DNA from: Linnemannia hyalina
Taxonomy: Eukaryota > Mortierellomycota > Mortierellomycetes > Mortierellales > Mortierellaceae
Assembly: GCA_019671135.1 (NCBI GenBank)
Contig: JAHRHY010000004.1
Location: 2,728,001-2,792,000 of the forward strand
DNA: 64,000 nucleotides
Direction of reading: 5' to 3'
Shown here in pieces: positions 32,819-42,905 of the stretch (within the stretch, counting starts at the first letter, position 1; each line of letters opens with the position of its first letter). Position numbers and translations under genes: made by a program. The notes beneath the pieces are model-generated. The model made no database searches. It had not been told where the DNA came from and saw only the letters and a program-made list of their open reading frames with translations.

Positions 32819-35800
32819 CTAAGGGTGTCGATGGTATTGCTGCTGGAGGCCCTTGAACATGGCCTTGGTCGCCATCTTGGCTGGGACACGTCTCAGCTTG
32901 TGGATGAACCCACTCGCGCCAGACGAGGTACTCGTAGCAGCTGAGAGACTTTCTCCTTGTGAAGCTAGGTGTGAAAGTGACGAGGACGACACAGAGGTAG
33001 CCAGCGAAGTCAGAGACGTGGTGGTTGACATTGACGACGACGACGAGGTCGACAAGTGGACAGTCTCCTCGACAACCTCCTCCTTGACAGTCTTCAAGGC
33101 CTCGTCCTCCATCTTGACCTTGTCCAGATCCAGATCTAAGTCCTGATCCGCGTCTGTCTCCATATCAAACTCCTCATCGTACCCGATATCCAACGTGATT
33201 GTCATCATACTGTCGTCCAACTGCGGAAAGTCCCGTTGAATCAGCTCAGTGACTTCGTCCAGCCGAATAAAGTACAGGTCGCATCCCAGGAACTTTTGTT
33301 TCTCGTGTTCCTTCAACCGCGACATCGCCGTCGTGGCCGTGCTCCATGACGAGAACTGGCACTCCACCGGCAGCACCTCGTAGTTCAGCTTGACAGCCGC
33401 CGCACATCGATCAGAGACCATCGACGACAGCGGTGACCAGAGACGATCCTTCTCCCGCGCAGTGACCAGGCGTCGGTGAAGGTGAGGATACCGAGAGTAG
33501 AGCGAGCCGGATCCAGTCAGCCCCAGCCCAAGCAACAATTGAACCTGCCGATCCACCACACAAAAATGCTGTTGGGATGGATCAGAGTCGTTCAGTCCTG
33601 GTCCTGCTATTGCTGATGCTGTTGGATCCACTTGGTCGGCCTCGTTCGAAAATTGAACAGTGTACAGGGGCAAATACCGCTGAGCGTCCTGAGCAGACCG
33701 TGGCGGAGGGGGTGGGCTCTCCGCCTTCACCACCATATCGACAGCCTCCTCGACCTTGAGATTCTTGACAGGCTCCTCCGCGACACTAAAAGCCCGCTCC
33801 TTGGTCGATGAGTTGCTGAGAGGTGGTGTTGAGATTAATGCATTGGTAGCGGGTCCTGCTGCTACTGCCTGGGTCATTGGTGCATCTGGTACGATAGTTT
33901 TCGTCGTTCCAGTTGAAGGTGCAGAAGATAATAATGTTGCTGCTGCAGGCTGATTGCTGCTCATAGGCTCTGAAATAGAGTCGGTGGTCGATGTCTTGGC
34001 CTTTTTCCGTGAGACATCCACATCAGCCGACACTGCCGCTGCTGAGGATGACAATGAAGAAGTTTCGACGACTCCTGCAGGGCGAGATCCAGATGTCGGT
34101 GCTGATACTGATACAGAGCTCCGTTGCCGCTGATGTTGATGCTGCGACTTCGTTGCTGTGGCTTGCTTCAGATCATCCTGAAACTTGAGGTAGCCACTCG
34201 GCGAGGAAAAGGTCTGGCTGCTCCGTTTCCGACTCCGCTGCGTCTCTGAATCCTGGGATGCAAGCGAGGCTGAGGATGTTGGTGGAGGTGGCGATGTGGA
34301 CGTCTCGGTCAAAGGCGGCGAGATCGAAGCAACCGAAGATCCCAATGGCATCCCAAATACTGAACTGGGTCTGGAAGTCGACAACGACGTCGGTGGTTTT
34401 GCAGATCCGTACCGGCTTTGCTTGCCGTTGATACCGTCTTTAGAGAACGAAGGTGTGGACGCAACTCTCCGAAGTTCATCTGGTTTTGACATCAGTCCTG
34501 GGGACCTGAAGATCTGTGCATCGTCCTCGCGCTCCTTCTTGATCTTGACCTTGCCGCTATATCCATCACCATGACGATCGGTCTCTCTCCGCTTCTTGCT
34601 GGACCCTGAGGAGGTCCGAGTCTCAGGTTTTTCCTCGGTGGGCTGAAGCGTCGAAGATCCCGAAGAGATCGACCGTTGGGATGAAGGTTGTCGCTTCTTG
34701 AGAGGCACCGTAGTCTCGACGTCTTCCATATCAGAGCTGTTTTTCCATGGAGCTGTGGGAGTGGGCGCCGACGTAGTGGGCGCGGTGGAGCTGGAGGACA
34801 GCTTCTTAGGGTGAGAGACAGAAATGGCGGTCATACTACTCGACTTTTGATGACCGGTGCTAGATCCATTCCTGGCATGCTGCTTCTTCATTTCGTCTCC
34901 CTCCCGCCTGCCAGAACTACGCTTCTTGGCCTTTGTAGGTTCATCGCTGTCACTGCTACGGTGAGTCTTGCGTTCCTTGAGCTTCGGAGATCCTCGTGCT
35001 GTAAGCATTGATAGAATAAAAAAGTGTAAAAAAAGTGTTAGATATGCATCACATTTTGCTTCAATTATCCATAGGCTAAGTCGACAGAGGGCAATGATCT
35101 TACAATCTATAGACTGGGATAGCCGCTTGTTGCTCCGTTCCTTGGCCTTGGCTTCAGATTGGTCCAGAGATGTCTTCAACAGTGTCCGAATCTCCGAGTC
35201 CTTGGAAGAACTCAGGTCAAGGCAGGTCCGCTTCATCGAGTCGCGTAGAGTCACAACGGCATTGTTCTGCAACAACAGCCTGACAGCCTCTAGGTGGTGG
35301 CAACGCACAGCTTCATGCAGCGCTGTTGTCTTTTCCTGATCTTGTGCATTGACGTTGCTTCCATAGGCGAGAAGCAAGACAAGTACCTCTGTGTTGCCTG
35401 CCTTGGCGGCCAGGTGCAAGGGCGTTGATCCGTCATGGTCCTTGGGATCCCGCTCAGCACCACCCTCCAAGAGGTTGCCAACCATCTCGATATCTCCAGC
35501 CTCGGCCCATTGATGCAACTGTGTCCGACCAGACGAGTCCTTGTAGCGATGGTCTATCCGGATCCGATCTCCTGTTGACCTCTGGAAGGATCGCTTGGAA
35601 TGTATCGACACATCGGGACAAGAATCAGAGTCGTTCCTGTCCTCAGACCGAGTTGAGCGTGTTCTTGAACCGTTCTTACCAACTCTCGTCAAAGACCTGC
35701 CCTGAGATGACTTGGCGTGCTGATTAATGCTGCTACTGCTCGGGTTGTTGTTGCTGTTGCTAGTGTGAGAGTGTTTCCAGGTCGACGGTGGTGTTGGGGT

Positions 35801-38092
35801 GGTGTCCTTTGAGCGAGAACGAAGTGGCTTCGAATCCTCCTCGTCGTCACCTTCATCCTCCGATGCCTGCTTCGGCCGCCTCTTCTTGGCCTTTTTCCTC
35901 TCCTCCATCTGTTCCTGCATCCGGATCGTCGACAACAGCTGCTGCATCTTGCGCTCGTCTCTGGACATCTGGGTCGGCCGTTCCTCGCTGGCGCTCCGTC
36001 CATCATCGCTCATGTTGACATCTGCGCTGCCCTCTTTATGTTTCTTGAATTTATCCTGACCCTTGGTAGACGACTGAGACTGAAATCCGTTGGCGCCGCT
36101 CTTGGATGGTTGGGGTACGACAGACGAACTGGGTGATCTAAAAAGTGGCGAATCGACAGCCTGAATGACAGCCTTCTTGGTGTTCCTGGCCCCAGTCTTG
36201 AGCAGCTCCAAGATCCCGTCATGCTCGCAAACATCGCATGGCTTCTCTCCCTTCGAGTTCTTGAAATCAGGATCGGCGCCATATTCCAGAAGGATCTTCA
36301 CAACGTCCTCGTGCTCGTTTTGGGAGGCATCGTGCAAAGCTGTGTCGTTCCCGTGTCCCTTGGCGTTCGGTTGAGCTCCCCTCGACAATAATAACTCGAC
36401 CACCTCGGTGTGACCTGCAAGAGCAGCCTCGTGCAAAGGCGTCCACTGCGCATTGTCCTGTGCATTAATGTCGGCGCCCTGGTTGAGCAAGTCCGTGACG
36501 TTGTTGTAGGACCCTGAGCTGCAAGCGCGGTGGAGCATCGTCTGGCCGGCTTGATTCTTCCCCGTCAGCATATTGACAAGAGCTTGTCGCCGTTGAAGGA
36601 GATCCATCACCTCCTTGTCATCACTCACATCGATCGGAATGATGCCCTTGGCGTTCTTGGCCAACACATTAGCCCCGCGCGACAGCAACAGCTTGACGAC
36701 ATCAACGTGTCCATTTTGAGCAGCATCGTGAAGTGGGGTATCTGCATGCCCTCCTCGAGCGTTAACGTCCGCGCCGTGTTGGATCAGGAGCTCGGCAACC
36801 TTGTCGTGCCCAGTGACGCAGGCCTCGTGCAGCGGCGTCCATTCCGCATAATCCCGATCGTTGACCTGTGCTCCTGCTTCAATCAACATGCGGCATGCCT
36901 CCAGATCGCCCATCGCAGTATACTTGAAGAGCTGCGTCCGTCCTGAACGATCGCGCTTGTCGATATGGGCAAGGTCAGGCTGCTTGGTCTTTTTCCGTGC
37001 TTGGGTCTCGTTGTTGGTCTGTGAGCCAGACTCTTTTGTGGCAGATCCCTCCGATGGCACGCCTCCATTCTTCTTGGCTTGGGTATGGGAGGCGAATGTC
37101 GGAGAGGCAGGTGAGGATGGTGATCGAAGACTCCTAGACTTGACTGGCTTCTTGGCTTTAGGTGGCCGACCTGGTCCACGTTTGGAGATTCCTAGATCCT
37201 GTTCGCCATCAGAGCTGTCAGACTGTATCCGTGGGCGGGCAGACTTCTTGGCAACAGTCCTTTTTTTCGACGCCAAGATAGGCTGAGAGTCAGAGTCATC
37301 CGAGTTGGAAGAGTCGTCTAATCCGGAATCGCCTTGATCCTTGTCCACTTTGCTGTCGTCGCTTGCAGCCTCATCCAGACTTGAACCGTCCTCGCCATTT
37401 TGGCCGTCATCCTTATCGCCTTCAGAGTCGTGATCGCTCCCGCTGGCACTCGATGCGCTACTTAGATCCGACAAATCGGACCCTTCAAAATCGCTCAGCG
37501 CTCCATCAGTAAGATCGGTAGGCGCTGATATTGACGCTGTACCTGCCGCTGTTCTTGCTGCGCCTGTTGCGAACGAAGACTTGGGGTTGGAGGCGTCGCT
37601 TTTTGTTGAGCTTGATGCTTTGGGTGTTGAAGGCGTGACAGACGAGGCAGGTTTCGTGGCAAGCACAGTAGTTGAGGTGGTGGAGCCGGATTTTGCCGAT
37701 GTATTGTCGGTGGGTATATTGTGTTTTGGAGACGACATAGTAGTATCCTGCTGAGATAGTGTTGAGCGCTGTCCTCCTTGCTCAGACGGTGTCGTAGACA
37801 TAGTAGTGGTGACGGTGTTGGCAGTCTTGGCGTCAGTAGAAGCCGATGTCGTTGTGGAGGGCGATGGCGAGGAGGGGATGAAGCGAGGATCCTTGCGAAT
37901 TCCATTTGTCCCGTTTGTCCCGTTGACCCCGTGGGTTGATTCCCTGGATGTGACAACAGGGTCGGCTCCTATGAGCGAGAAGACAGATCCTGACATGGCT
38001 TTGCCGTTGGTCATCAACAATGGTAGGTAGTGGTGTGAACTCTGTTGGATGCCGGTGGATGAGCTTAGACTGGAGAAGGGTCCATTTTCCAT
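32819..38092 (-). CDS. Hos4/ANKRD11-like ankyrin-repeat chromatin protein
   Basis: A large, mostly disordered nuclear-type protein of about 1722 residues with one inferred intron (34999-35103; GTAAGA donor, TTACAG acceptor, phase 1). The first third is Ser/Thr-rich with acidic (SDSEGD-like) stretches and a GRPPKAKK AT-hook-like motif. Then come two ankyrin blocks: six to seven repeats (GRTQLFKYTAMGD, WTPLHEACVTGHDKVAELL, DTPLHDAAQNGHVDVVKLL) and, after a basic linker, about three more (GSTPLHLAAKAG). The C-terminal 400 residues hold a folded-looking domain (YLPLYTVQF, VVDRQVQLLLGLGL, RYPHLHRR, GCDLYFIRLDEV). The architecture resembles Hos4, the ankyrin subunit of the Set3 histone deacetylase complex, and animal ANKRD11; this assignment is inference. 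The ATG at 38092 starts MENGPFSSLSS and follows a CTGCAG that might be a 5' UTR acceptor. Confidence 0.75.
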   Translation of the reverse strand: MENGPFSSLSSSTGIQQSSHHYLPLLMTNGKAMSGSVFSLIGADPVVTSRESTHGVNGTNGTNGIRKDPRFIPSSPSPSTTTSASTDAKTANTVTTTMSTTPSEQGGQRSTLSQQDTTMSSPKHNIPTDNTSAKSGSTTSTTVLATKPASSVTPSTPKASSSTKSDASNPKSSFATGAARTAAGTASISAPTDLTDGALSDFEGSDLSDLSSASSASGSDHDSEGDKDDGQNGEDGSSLDEAASDDSKVDKDQGDSGLDDSSNSDDSDSQPILASKKRTVAKKSARPRIQSDSSDGEQDLGISKRGPGRPPKAKKPVKSRSLRSPSSPASPTFASHTQAKKNGGVPSEGSATKESGSQTNNETQARKKTKQPDLAHIDKRDRSGRTQLFKYTAMGDLEACRMLIEAGAQVNDRDYAEWTPLHEACVTGHDKVAELLIQHGADVNARGGHADTPLHDAAQNGHVDVVKLLLSRGANVLAKNAKGIIPIDVSDDKEVMDLLQRRQALVNMLTGKNQAGQTMLHRACSSGSYNNVTDLLNQGADINAQDNAQWTPLHEAALAGHTEVVELLLSRGAQPNAKGHGNDTALHDASQNEHEDVVKILLEYGADPDFKNSKGEKPCDVCEHDGILELLKTGARNTKKAVIQAVDSPLFRSPSSSVVPQPSKSGANGFQSQSSTKGQDKFKKHKEGSADVNMSDDGRSASEERPTQMSRDERKMQQLLSTIRMQEQMEERKKAKKRRPKQASEDEGDDEEDSKPLRSRSKDTTPTPPSTWKHSHTSNSNNNPSSSSINQHAKSSQGRSLTRVGKNGSRTRSTRSEDRNDSDSCPDVSIHSKRSFQRSTGDRIRIDHRYKDSSGRTQLHQWAEAGDIEMVGNLLEGGAERDPKDHDGSTPLHLAAKAGNTEVLVLLLAYGSNVNAQDQEKTTALHEAVRCHHLEAVRLLLQNNAVVTLRDSMKRTCLDLSSSKDSEIRTLLKTSLDQSEAKAKERSNKRLSQSIDCKIIALCRLSLWIIEAKCDAYLTLFLHFFILSMLTARGSPKLKERKTHRSSDSDEPTKAKKRSSGRREGDEMKKQHARNGSSTGHQKSSSMTAISVSHPKKLSSSSTAPTTSAPTPTAPWKNSSDMEDVETTVPLKKRQPSSQRSISSGSSTLQPTEEKPETRTSSGSSKKRRETDRHGDGYSGKVKIKKEREDDAQIFRSPGLMSKPDELRRVASTPSFSKDGINGKQSRYGSAKPPTSLSTSRPSSVFGMPLGSSVASISPPLTETSTSPPPPTSSASLASQDSETQRSRKRSSQTFSSPSGYLKFQDDLKQATATKSQHQHQRQRSSVSVSAPTSGSRPAGVVETSSLSSSAAAVSADVDVSRKKAKTSTTDSISEPMSSNQPAAATLLSSAPSTGTTKTIVPDAPMTQAVAAGPATNALISTPPLSNSSTKERAFSVAEEPVKNLKVEEAVDMVVKAESPPPPPRSAQDAQRYLPLYTVQFSNEADQVDPTASAIAGPGLNDSDPSQQHFCVVDRQVQLLLGLGLTGSGSLYSRYPHLHRRLVTAREKDRLWSPLSSMVSDRCAAAVKLNYEVLPVECQFSSWSTATTAMSRLKEHEKQKFLGCDLYFIRLDEVTELIQRDFPQLDDSMMTITLDIGYDEEFDMETDADQDLDLDLDKVKMEDEALKTVKEEVVEETVHLSTSSSSSMSTTTSLTSLATSVSSSSLSHLASQGESLSAATSTSSGASGFIHKLRRVPAKMATKAMFKGLQQQYHRHP

Positions 38093-40427
38093 GCTGCAGT
38101 GAGGCCTATGAGAGTGAAGAAGGTGAAGTGGAAGGTTGGGAGAAGAAAGAAGAAGAGGGTAAGGAAAGGTCGGTTGAGTTAGTTTATCACATCAATATAA
38201 AAGTCCAAGCCACTGACTAAGGAGACATTTTGTACGTATCGCCTTTTCGTTTGACAGTGATGGGTTTGCATCCAGAATTGTTGTTCTTGGCGGAAAGCAC
38301 TTACTGGTGATCAGTCGGAAGGGGAGGGGGAGGAGTCACTGTACGATGTTTGACAGAGACAGACCGCTGCGGATAGGATGTGATATCCTTGTTGCTTGTT
38401 GCTTGCAGAGCCGCCTGTGTCGGTATAGCAGGTGAAAACGATCCTTGTGTGTTCCTGCTAATAAAGCGGTATCCAGATCGATTGCGGGTATTTCCTGCTA
38501 CTGCCAACTGTTGTTGTTCAGTGTCCCGTTATTGTCCCTTGTTATGTCCTTAGAAGAGATGGCCACAGCGATTGGAAACAAGGATAAAAGGACAAGCCTA
38601 GAACCTAAAGCGTCAAACGTACAACAAGGTGAGACAAAGGATTCAACCAAATAAGCGAACGGGTTACAATGGATGCATATGATGCGATGTAGGTGTATGT
38701 CATGGGCGAAGAAAGGTGCACACGCAGAGTGAGAAGGGGCGAGGGGCAATGGTGAAGGTGTTGCGTACGTAGGCAGGCATAGAGAGATACACAAACGCAA
38801 GTGCACAACACGGCAAGTGGCAAGAAGGAGCCAGGCATATGCACGGGATATAACCATTCGTTGGTGTGAGAGCGCATGAAAAAACAAAGAGTTGTTGCTC
38901 TCTCCTGTTCGTCTCTCTGTGTCTACTTGTGCAGTTATTCCTGTCCTGACAATCGAGATGGATGGTGTCGATGTCAATAACAATCGTCCACCGCTTTGCT
39001 TTGCGATATACCAATGCTTCTGCCTCCGTTGTTGCTGTTGAATAAGCGTACGCACTTTTTTTTCTTGTTGTCCTTGTTCCCCTTTCACCCCTTCTTTCTT
39101 TTCTTTTCTTTTCTGTATCCCCATCGCCATGACATGAAATCATGCATCCCTGTTTTTTCTTTTTTTCGTCTGTGTGTCTGCCTCTGGTCCTCTTTGTGGT
39201 TATGGAGGATACCCTTTATCCATTGCCAATGTGAAGAGAATGTATAGCCACATCTGTTTATCCCTTCTCCACCCCGTCTTGGATCATGCTGTTATCTTTT
39301 TGACAAAGAAGACGGCGACTCCGCGTTGTGCTCTATTTTCGCCTCTTCCTGCTACTATTGTCTCTACTTTTTGTACCCATGGTCACACATTTGTGTACGT
39401 TGAGTGAGAGAGTCAGAGTAATAAATGGCAATAAAAAGGCGCTCAGATGTGTACCATAAGAGGCAAGGCGAGTGGGTAAGGAAGTGAGGAGTGTTCGGTA
39501 GCCGTCGAATATGAATAATATCCTCTTTGCTCTCCTCTCATGTGAAGTGTCAAAGGGGTGACGCTAGGCTGCCTCAAAAATAGACACCTTCGCTTCCTTC
39601 TCTTTTTTTTTTTTTTTTCTTTTGTTGGCATGTGAAGGCATGGGACAATGATCACACACTCACTCTCTCTCTCTCACTCACTCAATCAACCACAGCAGAC
39701 ACAGACTGCTCCACTGCATGCGCTTTTTGCCAGTTTGTTCACTGGCAGTTTTTTCTTCCTGTTGTCCATGGTCTGCTTGGCCAGTTGATTTTGCTACTGT
39801 TCCAATCTGCATTCACAAGGCTGTTGTTGTTAACGCTCTTGTGTGTGTTTGTCCTCCTGTGGTTGTTGGTGGTTTGAGTAAGGCGCTGAACACATACCGA
39901 ATGCGAAAGAACGGGAGAGGGTGTATGCGAAGACGGTGTAGTAGAGAGTGAAGTGAATTGAGTAAGCAGGCCAAGAGAGAATGTGTAGTGTACAGCTGCT
40001 TTTTTTTCGGTTGTTCGTTGTTGTTGTTATTGTTGAGTGTTTTGTTTTCGTTGCAGTGCGATGAGGAAGGTATGTACAAGGAGGAAGGAAAGGGGATAGG
40101 CAAAGAGTAATAAAATGGAAGAGAGGGAGTGAGAGTGAGTGTGAGAGAGAGTAGGTGAAGATGGCAATGGAAGGGCAAGGGTGGGATGTGGCAAAGAGGA
40201 AAAGAAGACAAAGACAAAAAACCAACCCAGGCTCACACAATTCAAACAAGCGAGCGGCATATGACTTCTCAAATTGAAAAAATTGAAGAGAGAAGAGAAG
40301 CGCAAAGCCGTCTAAGCCACAACTCTATCTGCCCTTAGTTGCAGCCAGCCAATAATTTGACCGTCCCTTCTTCCACCAGCATTTACACACCACGCCCAGC
40401 GTTTGCTTTTTCTACTTTCATTTCGAC
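38093..40427. other. Divergent promoter region between the ankyrin gene and GPI10
   Basis: No gene is recognised in 2.3 kb. Both neighbours are transcribed away from here. Contents include a poly-T tract near 39606-39620, a CTCACT-rich run near 39655-39690 and purine-rich sequence upstream of GPI10. The open frames on both strands lack domains and have skewed composition. Confidence 0.5.
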
Positions 40428-42700
40428 ATGCTACTGTCGTCATCATCAGGACCAGGACCAGGACCAGGAACTGATGCAAGATATGCAACTTCAAGTATCT
40501 ACAAGCTGTCAACCTCAAAGGTCATCACTGGCCTAGTCCTCTTCCGCCTCATCAACGCCACTCTCATCAACACCTACTTCAGCCCAGACGAATACTGGCA
40601 GGCCCTCGAAGTCGGACACAATATTACTTTCGGATATGGCTACCTGACATGGGAGTGGCTCGTAGGTCTCCGATCTGTCCTTCACCCCGCCGTCTTTGCT
40701 GCCCTCTACAAGGGCCTTAGTCTCTTCGGTCTTGATGACGGGTCTCTTTTTGTACGTACATAAACGAGTTTAATTTGTACGCGCTAATTCTGTCCTTCTG
40801 AACCATCTTCCTCTGTTTGTGAACGTGTCAAATACTTGACAAGTACAGTACTATGTCTAGGAAGACACATGCTAATACCACGTATCGCTTTATGAATGTC
40901 GATGATAGATCTATGCACCGAGGCTCCTCCAGGCACTGTTTGCTGCCCTGGGCGACTTTTACGCGTATCGGTTCGCGGATCGCCTCTTTGAGAACCAATT
41001 GACTGCCAACTGGACTGTAAGCCCCTGTTTCAATTAATTCCCAATTTTTTTTGGTTGCTTGACTCCAGTCCAAAGTACTCATAACGGCCACTGTTTCGAT
41101 CGATAGTTGTTCTTGACGGTAGCCAGCTGGTGGAACCTTTTCTGCTCGACCAGGACCCTCGCCAACTCAATGGAAGCGTCGTTAACCATCATCGCCCTCT
41201 ATTACTGGCCCTTCATTGGATCGCCCTCAAGGAAGACACAAGGAAACTTGAAGCTGTCGCTTTTCATCGCTTCCTTGACGTGTATCTTTCGTCCTACTGC
41301 AGCTATCTTGTGGCTCTTCCTGGGTGGTTGGTTCATCTTGGGACTAGTGTGTCAAGGCCGCTGGGCTAGTGTCATCTACACCGGCCTCAACGTCACCGTT
41401 ATTGGGTGAGGTCCCACTTTTGGTCATACTGGAAGTTTTGGTAAACCTTTGCCACTTTTACTAACCACTTGGGCATAACATTTGCGATCAACATAGAGGC
41501 GGAGCAATTGTGGCGTCAGCGGTGCTGGACAAGACCTTGCTCTACAACGAATGGGTCTGGACACCAATCAACTTCCTCCGCGTTAACGTCCTCGAGGGTA
41601 TCTCACTCTTCTACGGCTCCTCACCCTGGCACTGGTACCTCTCCCAGGGCCTCCCTATCCTCTTTGGAATATACATCCCCCTTGTCCTCATCGGAACTTA
41701 CCATGCCTTCCAGGCCAGCACAGGACTCAACGCCACCCTCAAACGACAAGTTCTCTACCTATCACTCTGGGTTGTCTTTGTCTACTCGGCCCTCCAGCAC
41801 AAGGAATGGCGCTTTTTGTATCCAATCTTGTACCCGCTTCTGCCCTTTGCCGCTGACACCATGCAAAGGCTGTTCCTGTCGAGTAGGGACTGGAAGAAGT
41901 CAAAGTCGAGGATCGCGATTGTAGCAGCGCTTTTGGTTGTAAATGGCGTCATGGCCTGGTACACGACGTTGGTACATCAGCGTGGGGTCGTTGATGTAAT
42001 GGATTGGGTTCGGGAAACTTCACGGAAATCAGGCGGTCAAGGACAGGATCTGTCGTTTGGGTTCATTATGCCTTGCCATTCTACGCCGTGGTACAGCAGT
42101 ATCCACCTTCGTGATGCTAAACCCTTGCCCATGTGGTTCATCACCTGCAGCCCACCTCTCGGGTACGTAATCTTTGGATGTGCTGGTCCATTTTTATATT
42201 TCAGGAAGCAGTGGGCACTGCTGTCGCCAGGTCACTAACATGATATCAAATCGGCATGTTCACAACATATAGGGATGTTGACCCAACAACGTACAAGGAC
42301 GAATCTGACATCTTTTACGAGGACCCAGTCGCATTTATGGACAACCTATTCAAGAACCGCTCACCTACAACAAACCCCAAGGAGAGTCACCTCGTCTTCT
42401 TTGAAGACTTGATCAACACGACGCCCGATATGCGCGTTTGGCTTGATAGCCAAGGATACCATGAGGTAAGATATGCGCTTCCCTCTTTTACCTTTTCGCA
42501 GATTGCAGGCGACGTATATGTGAACCTGTACTTTTTTATGCGCATTGGAGGTTAGGGAATCGCGAACATGTGTTTTATCTCCGCTTGATTTAATAACGCC
42601 TTTTTTTGTATGATGACAATAGTGCGCGCGATTCTTTAATTCGCATTTTCATGACGACTCGCGTCGGAGGGGTGATGTTCTCGTATACTGCGCTCTTTAG
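40428..42700 (+). CDS. GPI10: GPI mannosyltransferase III (adds the third mannose to the GPI core)
   Basis: Gpi10/PIG-B is an ER membrane enzyme of the GT22 family that uses dolichol-phosphate-mannose to add an alpha-1,2-linked mannose to the GPI anchor precursor. Six exons are inferred: 40428-40751, 40909-41016, 41107-41405, 41497-42162, 42273-42465 and 42623-42700 (1668 nt, 555 residues). All have GT-AG introns and every frame closes. Diagnostic features are the lumenal FSPDEYWQALEVGH motif near the N-terminus (the acidic DE pair of GT22 enzymes), YLTWEW, STRTLANSMEASLT, QHKEWRFLYPILYPLLP and multiple hydrophobic segments. The last exon gives the family-typical end CARFFNSHFHDD and RRRGDVLVY. 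The length is normal for the family. The ATG used gives a short Ser/Gly/Pro-rich cytosolic leader. Confidence 0.95.
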
Positions 42701-42905
42701 CGCCCCCCTCTCCACTGCAGTATATATTTGGATGGCACCTTTCTTTGGTTGAGAAAATGTGAGGAAGGAAGGATGGTATGGGTTGTTTATTTGGCACCCT
42801 CTTGGGGAATTAATTAAAGTAAGGAATAGATAACAAAATGACCACTGGGCTCTTTTTTTTTGTGCGTGAGTGGGCGGATGATGGTTAGAGAGGGGTATGG
42901 ATCTC

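Noticed and set aside
38498..39130. Minus-strand open frame of 210 codons between the ankyrin gene and GPI10
   Set aside because: No domain, skewed composition and competing frames; treated as intergenic.
42466..42555. GPI10 ending right after GYHE with an intron-read tail
   Set aside because: A downstream exon at 42623-42700 restores the family-typical C-terminus, so the read-through tail is intron.
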